Part shown: positions 1 to 8,960 of the stretch, one piece after another
Layout: each line of letters begins with the position of its first letter
How positions within the stretch are numbered: position 1 is the stretch's first letter
Assembly: GCA_037126765.1 (NCBI GenBank)
Contig: JBBCBC010000027.1
Location: 5,294,406 to 5,358,405, forward strand
DNA length: 64,000 nucleotides
From: Stenogyne calaminthoides
Lineage: Eukaryota; Streptophyta; Magnoliopsida; Lamiales; Lamiaceae
Direction: 5' to 3'
Made by a program: the position numbers and the translations under genes
Notes under the pieces: generated by a model
What the model was told of the DNA's origin: nothing
The model's input: only the letters and a program-made list of their open reading frames with translations
The model's database searches: none

Positions 1-1251
1 TTTTCTCCAACACTTTCGATGTGGGATAAATGTATGAGGTGGGACAAAATTTATAAAATATAATATGAAAAGTTATAAAATATATATTTAAATTTTTGTA
101 GGTGTATGCTTATTTTGTTTTTTTAACTAAACATAGAAAACGGTTAAACCGCCGGTTGAACCGCAGACCGGTGGTCTGTCCGGTTCGATCACCGGTTGGT
201 TATGAAAACATTGATTTCATCTAAAATATGTGAATTTATTTTTAAAACATTATTATATAATTACATTAAATTTAATAAAAATTAAATATTAAATGGGTTG
301 GCGGGTTGACCTCCCTTTAGGGCTCATCCCTATAGGGCTTCTGGCTAAACGATCCAGGTCCTTACCGATTTACGATAAATTGACTTGAAAAAGCTTAGCT
401 CTAAACCTTAATTTTTCCAGTTTAAATTGGTCGGCAAAACTTTATGTTTATTTTACTGAACGTTAACTTGTTTACACTGAAATATGCCACTAGTGTAAAT
501 AAGTTGAACATTAAAAAAAAACATACGTTTAAATGAAGAAGAGCTGCAAAAATCACTTGATGATGCATACAAAAATTTACAACAATTTTAATTCAATTTT
601 GACAAATAAGTTTTCCACCAAATAGGTCTTTTTAAAATGTTAATACTGTTAAGTATACAAATTAATACTCAATCTTCTAAAATCTTAAAGCGTAACCGTA
701 TATGAATTTTGAATTTCCAATACAAGTTTCAAGTCAAACATATGTGAATTAAGGCCTCGTTTGGTTTGCGGGAATGATCCTGATAGGCTGGATTAATATT
801 TTAATTCCATATAATCGGTTGTTTGAGGTCCCGTATATATTTTCAGTCTGAATACAAAAATGCGTTTAATTTCTATATGAAGGGATATGTATATCCTATG
901 TGGAATGTGAAATTGTCTATAGTGCACCGTGATGATTGATACACTGTCTTTTGAGAGAAGAATGCTAGAATTCTCATGTTCATGTACACATGTGTTTATA
1001 AAAAAATCTAAATTTAAATCCCAAATTTCTCATAAATATATAAAGTCTCATTGATAATATAAATTAATATAATTGGCTTAATTTAGAATACCCTAAACTA
1101 CGATTGTCAATTATTATCATACAAATATTCCTATAATTTTGTAAGATTTTCCTTGATTAAGATTCTCCAAATCTCTTTTCATATTTCAAAGTTCTAAATT
1201 AACTTAATAGTTAAAAAATAATAATTATAGGAAAAAAAAAAGTATTAAATA
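1..1251. other. Intergenic, AT-rich, no gene seen
   Basis: No reading frame here resembles a known protein. Positions 130-200 carry a run rich in ACCGG/CCGGTT words, often seen in decayed plant repeats. At about 752-775 the words gcctcgtttggttt resemble one end of a hAT or Tourist-like MITE, but I found no matching inverted end downstream, so it may be truncated. Confidence 0.5.
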
Positions 1252-1735
1252 GTCAGGAAATCGACTTCCACGGTAGCGAAAATATGATCCGGAACAAGGA
1301 TCAAGAAAAAAACATTAACAGAAGTAAAAGCAAAAGAAGCAAGCAAATGAGCCACAGAGTTTTCGGCTCTCCTAATCCAAGCAAAAGACGCGTTATCAAA
1401 AACATCGACAAAATCCATGATGTCACGAACAATCATTCCCAAATAACTGAGATCCCGCCTCGAACAAAGCAAGGATAGACCACAAGTTGAGCATCAGACT
1501 CCACCAACAAATCACGAACCCATTATCTCTAGCAAACTCCATCCCCCGCCTTATTGTCAAAGCTTCCGCAATATCCACCACAACCGTATCACACACCTCC
1601 CCAAAACACCATCTCACTCACCCTCTTCATCCCGCAGAACGCCAGCTATCCTAAAACCAAGGCCAAGTCTAACAGAAATATCTGTATTAGGTTTTAACTG
1701 TCCCGGTCTCGGAGGCCTTCACACTGTCGCACGAC
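1252..1735 (-). pseudogene. RNase H-like (RVT_3) domain fragment, frameshifted
   Basis: Read on the minus strand, this stretch gives the usual order of the plant RVT_3 ribonuclease H-like domain: a start resembling LKPNTDIS, then GLGFRIAGVLRDEEGE, then AEALTIRRGMEFARDNGF, then RRDLSYLGMIVRDIMDF and SFAWIRRAENSVAHLLASFA. The pieces fall in different frames, with breaks near 1620 and near 1480-1530, so it is not translatable as one protein. The domain is known from the 3' end of plant non-LTR (LINE) retrotransposons and from many stand-alone remnants. No reverse transcriptase is visible upstream on this strand, so an isolated remnant of a LINE or RVT_3 gene is most likely. Family call from visible motifs; origin inferred. 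Confidence 0.75.
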
Positions 1736-2347
1736 TATTTAATTAACAGGAGCTTAAATTGTGTATAGAGTTGGTGGATTAGAGTTTAATTGAAGTCCCC
1801 ATATATGAACTAAGTATATAAATTGTGAAATGTCTCGCCTTGCCTATCGCCATGAAATGTCACTCATAGCTTGCGTGGATGTGTACCTTACAAGTATTTA
1901 ACCCGCACAATAACACTTTTTTAGATAAATTTTTTTTATTAGTTTTGTTCAAATAATGTTACGTTAACATAGTAAATTTAAAGATATTGTTGTGTTTATA
2001 GGAGAATTGGTCTCATTTTACAATATAACTTGAATCTGCTTCGCCGATCAATTTGTAGCAATTTATGGGAGTAGCAAAATCGATTTTTATTATGTAATGT
2101 TGGAAATTTAGAAAAACTCCAAAAAAAAAAAAGGAAAGGAAGAATAGGAAAATATAATTAATTAGTAACAAAAGAAAATCATGACTTGAGGCGTGCCAAA
2201 AAATTGCTCTGTCGTTAACAATTTACATTTAGCAATTCCAACAAGTTTTCTAGGATAAATTCAGGACCTGGAGCAACAAAATAATATAAAACCCTGCAAA
2301 AAGAGAGAGTAGAGAAAAAATAAGGATAATCTATTCTCAATAAACAC
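1736..2347. other. Intergenic, no gene seen
   Basis: AT-rich sequence with short homopolymers and no supported coding region, RNA gene or clear repeat boundary. Confidence 0.5.
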
Positions 2348-2582
2348 TACTCTCTGTCATTCCCGGATAACGTGCACGTTTACTGTTTTCACGTGTTTTT
2401 GCGAGCAATTTTTTTAATAATATTTGAAATGATAAATTAATTTTTAAAGATGTAGATAGATGAGAGGTAGATTTATAATACCCTTAAAAATCACTTTATC
2501 GTTTAAAATACTAATAAATAACTCGCTCTCTAAAACTCAATAATAAAAATGGAGTACACATTATTATGGGACGATGATAGTA
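2348..2582. mobile_element. Degenerate Stowaway-like MITE
   Basis: The left end TACTCTCTGTCATTCCC and the reverse complement of the right end (TACTATCATCGTCCCAT) are partly alike. The interior holds the paired words gataaa and tttatc, as in the clearer copies at 10149-10389 and 4104-4371. No coding capacity. The ends are diverged, so the call is tentative. Confidence 0.35.
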
Positions 2583-2823
2583 TATTATAATATATATATA
2601 TATAATATAATTGCAAATAAAACAGTTTTTAACCACCTTAAAATAGGGGATATCGAACAAAATATTATCTGCTCAAATTTGAACGCCTAAAATCATTTGA
2701 AGAATGGAGTTTAGTGGACGCCAAAAGAATACTGTGATAGTTTGTCAAGTAGATAATCTGTTATTGCTTTATACATAAACTTTAATTATACTAAAGACCA
2801 AGCCAAAATTAATTATCTGCTTA
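2583..2823. repeat. AT microsatellite and spacer
   Basis: Contains a TA-rich microsatellite (about 2590-2615). The remainder is AT-rich spacer without coding signal. Confidence 0.5.
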
Positions 2824-3299
2824 AAATAATTTCACAAAAACTTGTATGCAATATTGCATACAAGTGATATGTGCAATTATATTTTTTTTTTTGCGGGTCA
2901 AATAATAGGACCGGGTTAGGGCAGGTTGCTGGCGGGTTAATGGGCTTCCTCCTTCATCTTCACGATTCGCGCAGTCAGGGCAGATTTCTTCTTCTTCACG
3001 CTCGCGCAGCCACAGGCAGATTTCTTCTTCTTCCTCTTCTCGCGTTGCAACAAACGCGACCAGATCGCCGTTGATTTTGATGGTGGTGCGTATTTAGGTT
3101 TTTCCTCTTCTTCTCTTGTTCTTCCTTTTCTCTTTCTCTTCCATATTCTTTTTGTTTTCTTCAATTTTCTCATCCTTGCAAATTTACAGGTGATTTCCTA
3201 TGATTTTGTGAAGCAGTTTTTCAGATCCTTCTGCACTATTTCTGTTTCTGTAAATCTGTAATTTTGGACTGAAGATTTTTTTCGCGTCTGTACTGGTTT

Positions 3300-3810
3300 T
3301 TGTTCATGTAGTAAAACTCTTTTGCTCATATGGTAACATCCTTTTGTTCATGTAGTAACACATCAAGTTGTTCTTTAAATCTGTAATTTTGGACTGAAAT
3401 TTCTTTTCGCGCTTGTACTAGTTTTATTTATGTGGTAACACGTTTTCTTTATATGGTAACACTTTTTGTTCATGTAGTAACACGTGTTTTTTTAATAATA
3501 TGTAACACTGTTCATATATCGTTGTAATACTATGTGAATACTCATGTGTTACCATATGAATAATAATGTGTTACCATGTGACCCATGTTACGTTATGAAT
3601 ATTTATGTGTTACGATATTTTTATTAAGTGTTACATAAGATATGATATTTTTTCAATATAACAATGTAGTAACACTTATACATAGATGTAGTAACATACA
3701 AAAATTTAACAAAAAATAAATAAAATTTAATATAACAATGTAGTAACACTTATACATAGATATAGTAACACACAAAAATTTGATAAAAAATAAATAAAAT
3801 TCAGTATAAC
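3300..3810. repeat. Dispersed GTAACAC/GTGTTAC words inside the Mutator-like element
   Basis: The word TAGTAACAC and close variants, and its reverse complement GTGTTAC, recur more than a dozen times at irregular spacing. Two roughly 60-bp copies near 3655-3720 and 3725-3790 are almost identical (both contain aatataacaatgtagtaaca). This resembles transposase-binding subterminal repeats, but no function is shown. Confidence 0.6.
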
Positions 3811-3834
3811 AATGTAGTAATACTTATACATAAA

Positions 3835-3887
3835 GGAATCGAACCTGCGACCAAATTCATTAGCAACAAACCTGAACCACTAGGCTA
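3835..3887 (-). other. tRNA-like A-box/B-box pair (SINE head or tRNA relic)
   Basis: On the minus strand the sequence reads TAGCCTAGTGGTTC (A-box-like, 3874-3887) and then, about 28 bases on, GGTTCGATTCC (B-box-like, 3835-3845). These match the two internal RNA polymerase III promoter boxes of tRNAs and tRNA-derived SINEs. There is no complementary acceptor stem and no CCA-proximal pairing, so a functional tRNA is unlikely. It lies inside the Mutator-like element, which suggests capture of a SINE or tRNA fragment. Confidence 0.6.
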
Positions 3888-4103
3888 CAACACATATTTA
3901 ATAAAGATATCATTCTATAAATACATCTTCACCCACGCCAACCTGAACCCCCTGCCCGCGCCCGACCTGACCCGCCCTGACCCGACCCGACCCACGCATT
4001 GACCCGCAAAATTTAGACAATTTACCTTATTTATGTTGTATTGCACATAACACTAGTGTGCAATATTTCACACAAGACTTTCTCAAATAATTTTGAAATA
4101 TAG

Positions 4104-4371
4104 TACTCCCTCCGTCTCAATCATAATGACATTTTTACTGTTCATAAGGATTTAGTGGAATATTGATAAAGTGATAAAGTGGTGGGGTAGGAAGAGTTGT
4201 TTATTAGTATTTTATATGATAAAGTGATGAGTAATTGGGGGTAGAAAGTGTTGTTTATTAATATTTTATGTGATAAAGTGATAAAGTAATAAAGTGTGTA
4301 AGTAACTTTACCATTATGATTGAGACGAAAATATGGGGTACTTTACCATTATGATTGGGACTGAGGTAATA
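4104..4371. mobile_element. Stowaway-type MITE
   Basis: The left end TACTCCCTCCGTCTCAATCA and the reverse complement of the right end TATTACCTCAGTCCCAATCA are strongly alike and start with TA, as in Stowaway (Tc1/mariner) MITEs with TA target sites. The CTCCCTCCGT terminus is the standard plant Stowaway end. The interior has repeats of gataaagtgat. Non-coding. Confidence 0.85.
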
Positions 4372-4598
4372 TATTATTTACTATTTACAATAGTGACATA
4401 TTCATATCTATCAGTAACACAACAAATTATTGACGAAAAGTAAATTTACTACTATATACGAGATGCCCCAAAGATCGGCCCACATCGAAATTACTTCTTA
4501 CCATTCGTAATGGACTATTTGTCAATTGTGCCCTTAAATTAAATGAATTGGTAGAAGGAGTCGGGGTAATTATGTCTTTTTAGGACCCACCAGAAACC

Positions 4599-4606
4599 TA
4601 TAAATT
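4599..4606 (+). promoter_or_regulatory. Candidate TATA box for the F-box gene
   Basis: TATAAATT, about 150 bases upstream of the ATG at 4750. The gap fits a TATA box plus a 100-120 base 5' leader. It is the only good TATA match near this start. No experimental support. Confidence 0.4.
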
Positions 4607-4749
4607 AGGTCGCGAGTGTTAGAATTTGTATAAATCGGATCGAATCTACTAATGCCAACTCTCTGTTTCTTATTCTATTAATTAATTATAATTGCAGTCC
4701 TTTAAAAAAAAATTATAATTTGCAACGAATTAATCGGATTCAAGGTATA

Positions 4750-4806
4750 ATGTCAACAATATCATCGGCAAAGGACGACGATAAAGAAGAAGGAGAGATC
4801 AAAGAG
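4750..4806 (+). CDS. Candidate first exon of the F-box gene
   Basis: A 19-codon open exon starts with ATG at 4750 and encodes a short acidic/lysine-rich leader (MSTISSAKDDDKEEGEIKE). It ends in a consensus donor GAG|gtaacc at phase 0. It has an upstream TATA-like box. The next sequence that could accept it in phase 0 outside the inserted TIR element is the acceptor ccacag at 8955-8960, directly before the ATG of the F-box exon. The linkage is inferred from splice phase and position only; it could belong to a different, deleted gene. Confidence 0.4.
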
Positions 4807-5255
4807 GTAACCAGCTTCTTTCATCTATGTTTTGTGTGTACTATATGGGGATTAAATTTTTTGTATTCTATTGACTTTGTTTAATTCGTTTTAAAATTGG
4901 TTCCGATTGTTTTGACTTTTAATTTTGATTTTGTGAGTTTTCAAAAATTTTGTATCAATTTGTATATTAAAAAATAAAGCGAATCAAATCGGTTTACTAG
5001 GCCTAAACTGATCGAAAAAAAAAAAATCGACCCAAAATTATTACTAGGTTAAAAAAATTTAAGTGACATTTCGAAATTATAAAAAATAAAATTACATAGA
5101 TGACAGTTTGGTGACCTGCTTAGAGGACCAACCAATTTCAAAACGAAGTAAAATTAAGTTGTTGCTTCGAGTTGTCCATAAATGAGAATGAATTGCTTAG
5201 AAATGCTCTATTTATTTTCTATCTCAAATAAAAAGAGCAACTTTGTTTAATGATC
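4807..5255. other. Presumed intron 1, left part
   Basis: AT-rich sequence without coding signal between the candidate donor at 4807 and the left end of the long-TIR element. Confidence 0.4.
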
Positions 5256-5410
5256 GAGTTTTTTGCACTTTTGGTCCCATGAACCACACCATGTTTTTAA
5301 TCTGGTCCCACCTCTAGTAGAACTAGTCCCACAAAAATTTAAATTTTTAAATGTGGTCCCAAAATTAACTAAGTTGGCAAATTTGGTCACAAAAATAAAC
5401 CGTGCTTGAC
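5256..5410 (+). repeat. Left terminal inverted repeat of the 3.5-kb element
   Basis: Starts GAGTTTTTTGCACTTTTGG and contains five GGTCCCA/GGTCACA-type words. It pairs with the inverted copy at about 8620-8766. Confidence 0.85.
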
Positions 5411-5416
5411 GGAATC

Positions 5417-5504
5417 TCGTTAATCGCGAAACGGACACTGTCAACCCCATAATTAGTACGTCGTTAATCGCGAAACGGACACGGTCAACCCCATAATTAG
5501 TACG
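5417..5504. repeat. 44-bp unit tandemly duplicated
   Basis: Two adjacent copies (5417-5460 and 5461-5504) begin TCGTTAATCGCGAAACGGAC and differ by a single base (T versus G in the word CACTGTC/CACGGTC). They lie at the inner edge of the left TIR. The near identity implies a recent duplication. Confidence 0.9.
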
Positions 5505-5696
5505 TCTTATTAATCTGTATTAACTAACTAATTAATCTCTAAAACTTAAACTAAACAAAAAAATCGATTAAAACAAATAAACCCTCACACACAAACACAC
5601 ACTACACGTTTCCGAAAGAGAAAAAAAGAGGGAAAATCGCAGAAAACGCATAAACCCTAAAAATAGCCAGAAAATAAAAACTCTCTCGTTCATTCT

Positions 5697-6248
5697 ATGG
5701 CCATAAACAGTTTGTTTTTCCACTCCATAAGCACAAATAATCCTGTTTGCATTACCAGTTTTGGAGTCCCGCATCTCCTCCCGAAGCTACGCCGTCCCCA
5801 TCACTGCCGACGCCGCCGCGCACGACGGTCGTCGTCTGACGGAAGGACCTTCTTGTATCTTCGTCGGACCTGTAGAAACGGCTAGTCAAGAAACACTAGA
5901 AGCTCTCTATCGCCAAGTGAGTGGAATTATAATCTACCATTCTTAACTCAACTGTCCTTTAGCTGAATTTAAATTATCTGTTAATTAATTAATCGTAATA
6001 TCTTTATTTTTGTCTATGAAGGCTAGGGAGGCTTACTATAGTGGGGAACCTTTAATTTTTTGATAGAGTTGAGGTGAATTTTGCTTAAACTTTAGATTTC
6101 ATTTGAATTATTTCCCCAGTTTATCTGGTTTGTGTTGATATAGAAAACTTTGTTGTGACAGTTAAAACTGCGATGCTATGGTTCGAAATACGTTGTAAAG
6201 TATCCTCGTTGCAGTCTCAAGCGGCATTCCACATATGCTGATGCTGAG
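5697..6248 (+). pseudogene. PGR5-like (PGRL-family) gene fragment, three exons
   Basis: Three exons with GT-AG borders are visible. Exon 1 (5697-5916) starts with ATG and a serine-rich leader of chloroplast-targeting type, then GPSCIFVGPVETASQETLEA. Exon 2 (6022-6073) gives AREAYYSGEPL then FDRVE after an internal deletion that breaks the frame. Exon 3 (6162-6248) gives LKLRCYGSKYVVKYPRCSL and HSTYADAE. The YPRCSL core and its arrangement resemble plastid thylakoid PGRL1/PGRL2 proteins that act with PGR5 in cyclic electron flow. Only the N-terminal third is present; the transmembrane and zinc-binding C-terminal parts are absent. Exon 1 also has a frameshift between about 5745 and 5800. It sits inside the 5256-8766 element, so it is a captured copy. 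Family assignment is from memory of the domain and moderately sure. Confidence 0.65.
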
Positions 6249-6950
6249 GTAATTTTCTAATATATATTTTTTTTAATGTTAACTATTTACATCAATACAT
6301 GATCTTAGCCTTCATTAGAGAACCCTATTTGAAAATCTGAAGTTCATATAGTACCTGAAATAACATTAAGTAGTGCTGCAAAATGCCCTCATAAGTGATC
6401 CTGGGGTTGAACATAAAAATTATATGTTATATGTGGTTTTGTATGCGCCTTTCCATGGATGAACTGTATTATTTGGTCAGAATGCATAGCTTGAAACTGA
6501 AGAGTATCATACTTTTTGTTTCTTCCCCATCTTTTGGACTTGAAAATATATTTTGATGAATTTTGTTACTGTGGGATGAAGTTTCTGTACAGATATCTGT
6601 AAATGGCTAGTCTACAAATGAATATTGCATACAGTATGTTCTGTGCAGTGGTCTATAATAAATAATTATATTAGTAGATAGTAGATGCAATAGATTGGTG
6701 TGTGCTGACTGCCTTTGTCATTCAATTTTCTTTTCATTGATCAATGCTACAATACAAATTGGTTTAACCTTGGAGTAGATGCTGACTTAATTATTGTGAT
6801 TCGAATCATATGTTCATATGTATATGCTCACTTTAAAGTTTCATTTTTTTTATTTTGCACCCTGATAATATATTTGTTTTGTCCCTTTGATTTCTAGTAT
6901 CACTGTTGAGCAAGTTCTGTACTAAATGTTACTGATTGCAACTTTTATAG
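6249..6950. other. Junction intron between PGRL-like and NAP1-like exons
   Basis: Non-coding sequence from the PGRL-like donor (gtaatt at 6249) to the NAP1-like acceptor (tatag ending 6950). The join between the two donor introns must lie somewhere inside, but no boundary is visible by eye. Confidence 0.5.
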
Positions 6951-7967
6951 ACTCAACACGATGAAATGGAGGCAAATTTTTTTGAGGAGAGAGCACCACT
7001 TGAAGCTAAATACCAGAAACTATATCAACCTCTTTATATCAAGGTGTGAATGTTTATCCTGTTTTTTTGGTTATTTACTGCTTTTCTGTTTCAGTACTGA
7101 TTAGTGCTCAATGTATGCAGAGATATGAAATTGTAAATGGTGTCGGTGAAAATGAAAGTGCTGCAACTGAGCAGTGGGACAAAGATGATGAGGGTATTTA
7201 TTGATAGTTGTTTAAATTTTTCTGAGCGTGATGAAGGTGCTCTCAAGATCCTAAACAATATTAAATGGTCCAGAGTTGACAGTCCAAAAGGATTCAAGCT
7301 TGAATTTTATTTTGATACTAATCCTTTCTTTAAGAACTCTGTTTTGACAAAAACATATCACATGATTGATGAAGATGAACCTATTTTGGAGAAAACAATT
7401 GGGTAACTTCATCTTCTACAGATCTATTAATGTTTTTTTTTTTGAAAGGATCTCTGCTAAGCTTTAATTTTAACTGATTTTGGTGCTATTATCTTAGGAC
7501 GGAGATTGAGTGGCATCCAGAAAAATGTTTGACTCAAAAAGTTCTGAAAAAGAAGCAGAAGAAAGGATTCAAAAATTCCAAGCCAATTACTAAGACTGAG
7601 CAATATGAAAGCTTCTTCAACTTCTTTAGTCCACCACAAGTTCCTGATGAGGAAGATGATGTTGATGAAGATGATGTCAGTAATATAAAATATTTTGTTT
7701 TTGATAAAATTGATATCATAGACTCATAGTATTTATGTCCTAACATCCTGTGGGTTTTTTAACAGGCTGAGGAGCTCCAAAATCTGATGGAACAAGATTA
7801 TTACATTGGGTGAGTCAATTCTCATGCACCCTTTTTGAATGAGTGTCTGGAAGAAAGGCGTACTCATTGATAATTGCAAGTATTATTACATTGGGTGAGT
7901 CAATTCTGTGGTTTTTTTAACAGGCTGAAGAGCTCCAAAATCTGATGGAACAAGATTATTACATTGG
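6951..7967 (+). pseudogene. NAP1-like histone chaperone fragment
   Basis: Spliced exons are recognisable: 6951-7043 (TQHDEMEANFFEERAPLEAK, YQKLYQPLYIK), 7121-7402 (RYEIVNGV..., then ERDEGALKILNNIKWSRVD, LTKTYHMIDEDEPILEKTIG), 7498-7675 (TEIEWHPEKCLTQKVLKKK, ESFFNFFSPPQVPDEEDDVD) and 7766-7809 (AEELQNLMEQDYYIG). This is the conserved core of nucleosome assembly protein 1, an H2A-H2B chaperone. The N-terminal dimerisation helix exons and the C-terminal acidic tail are missing. The segment between RYEIVNGV and ERDEG has lost the usual conserved block ahead of ERDEG and contains an in-frame stop, so no full NAP1 can be made. The last exon is duplicated (7924-7967). Splice sites are well preserved, consistent with capture of genomic DNA rather than cDNA. 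Confidence 0.88.
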
Positions 7968-8040
7968 GTGAGTCAATTCTCATGCACCCTTTTTGGATGA
8001 GTGTCTGGAAGAAAGGCGTACTCATTGATAATTGCAAGTA
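7748..8040. repeat. Tandem duplication of a NAP1-like exon with 23-bp filler
   Basis: Unit A (7748-7882) and unit B (7906-8040) are about 97% alike with a 158-bp offset. Each contains acceptor, 44-bp exon and donor. Between them lies 23 bp (7883-7905) identical to 7798-7820 within unit A. Templated filler of this kind is typical of error-prone double-strand break repair. Confidence 0.9.
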
Positions 8041-8619
8041 TTTGGTTTCCTAGGAGGTTTAAAGTTGGAGTTTTAGAAATTTTATCTTTGTCAGCATCAT
8101 GATTAAGTACTAAGTGACTTAGTGCATATATGATTCTCAAGTTGATGTGAAACATGGGTGATGAGAATGAGAATAATTTTAAGTTCTATTTCATCTTCTA
8201 TTTTAAGTTGATGTGAAACATGGGTGATGTGAAATATGGGTGTTTAGGTGTTTTTGAATTTGGATTTTGTGTTGAATGTGTGTGGATATATATATTATTG
8301 TTGAAATTCGGGTTTGAGCAAAAATTGTGGGAAAACCTTCATTTTCCCAACAATTTTTGCAAAATTTCAATCATATGAGACTAAAAGTGCAAGTGATTTG
8401 GCGCCAAAAATCTGATTGGTTGAGAAATTGGTGCCCAAAAAATTGGAAGGCCGAATTTTGAGTTTTTTGAACATATGAGACCATATGTGAAAGTGGGACC
8501 AGGTAGGTTAAGTGGTTAATTTTGTATTAATTATGTTGTATAACTTATGGGACCAAAAATGCAAGTAGTTGAAAGGTGGTTAAGTCTTAAATGCGAATTA
8601 ATTATGTCTCATAACATTT
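8041..8619. other. Non-coding interior of the long-TIR element
   Basis: Begins with leftover NAP1 intron-like sequence. From about 8280 it carries repeated words such as gggaccaaa and catatgagac, which belong to the subterminal repeat zone of the right end. No coding signal. Confidence 0.6.
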
Positions 8620-8766
8620 GGGACCAAATCTGCAAGTGGATTTAACGATTTCCGTCACGGTGGGACCACATTTGAAAATTAAAATTCTTCTGGGACTAAT
8701 TCTGTCAGATGTGGGACTAGATCGAAAATATTGTGTGGTTCATGGGACCAAAAGTGCAAAAAACTC
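8620..8766 (-). repeat. Right terminal inverted repeat of the 3.5-kb element
   Basis: Reverse complement begins GAGTTTTTTGCACTTTTGG, the same as the left TIR, with matching GTCCCA words beyond. Confidence 0.85.
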
Positions 8767-8960
8767 ATAAATAATCAGATTGTTGTGTTGTGAAAACAGT
8801 TTTCAGAAATTGTTATGGCCCTTGTATCTTTTTAAGCCAATCTCTAGAAAATTTAGTAGCACCTCAAGACTTATTCAATTCTTTCACTAACAATTTTGTA
8901 TCTTTTATTGTTGTTTGTCCGATTTTCTTTTCTCAAGTAATGCAGTTTTTTCTACCACAG

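Larger units (their letters stand above)
2833..4084. mobile_element. Mutator-like non-autonomous element with 9-bp target duplication
   Basis: The 9-bp direct repeat AAATAATTT lies at 2824-2832 and again at 4085-4093. Between them the ends are inverted repeats of about 45 bp: the left runs through CTTGTATGCAATATTGCATA, and the reverse complement of the right through CTTGTGTGAAATATTGCACA, about 85% alike. A 9-bp duplication and TIRs of this kind are the Mutator superfamily signature. At 1252 bp it encodes no transposase. The interior has a CT-rich stretch (2940-3170) followed by ordinary-looking sequence that could be a captured 5' UTR or exon, then many GTAACAC words, a tRNA-like sequence (3835-3887) and a cluster of CCCGACC words (3940-4010). 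The left TIR is itself a near-perfect palindrome. The boundaries are seen directly; the gene capture is inference. Confidence 0.85.
5256..8766. mobile_element. Long-TIR (Mutator-like) element carrying fragments of two host genes
   Basis: The left end begins GAGTTTTTTGCACTTTTGG and the right end is its reverse complement. The first 34 bases of each end are identical, and similarity, with repeated GGTCCCA words, continues for about 150 bases. Long TIRs starting with G and dense subterminal repeats fit the Mutator superfamily. Flanking duplication is not clean: TTAATGATC at the left and TAAATAATC at the right match at 7 of 9 positions, but the right copy is offset by one base. No transposase was found. 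Inside are exons and introns of a PGRL-like gene (5697-6248) and of a NAP1 gene (6951-7967), both in plus orientation. This is the structure expected of a Pack-MULE-type chimera. The termini are seen; superfamily and capture mechanism are inference. Confidence 0.75.

Noticed and set aside
3835..3887. A functional tRNA gene
   Set aside because: Only A- and B-box-like words are present; no acceptor stem or anticodon arm can be drawn.
4750..4806. First exon of the NAP1 or PGRL-like gene
   Set aside because: It lies outside the TIRs of the element that carries those fragments, and its residues do not match the N-terminus of either family.
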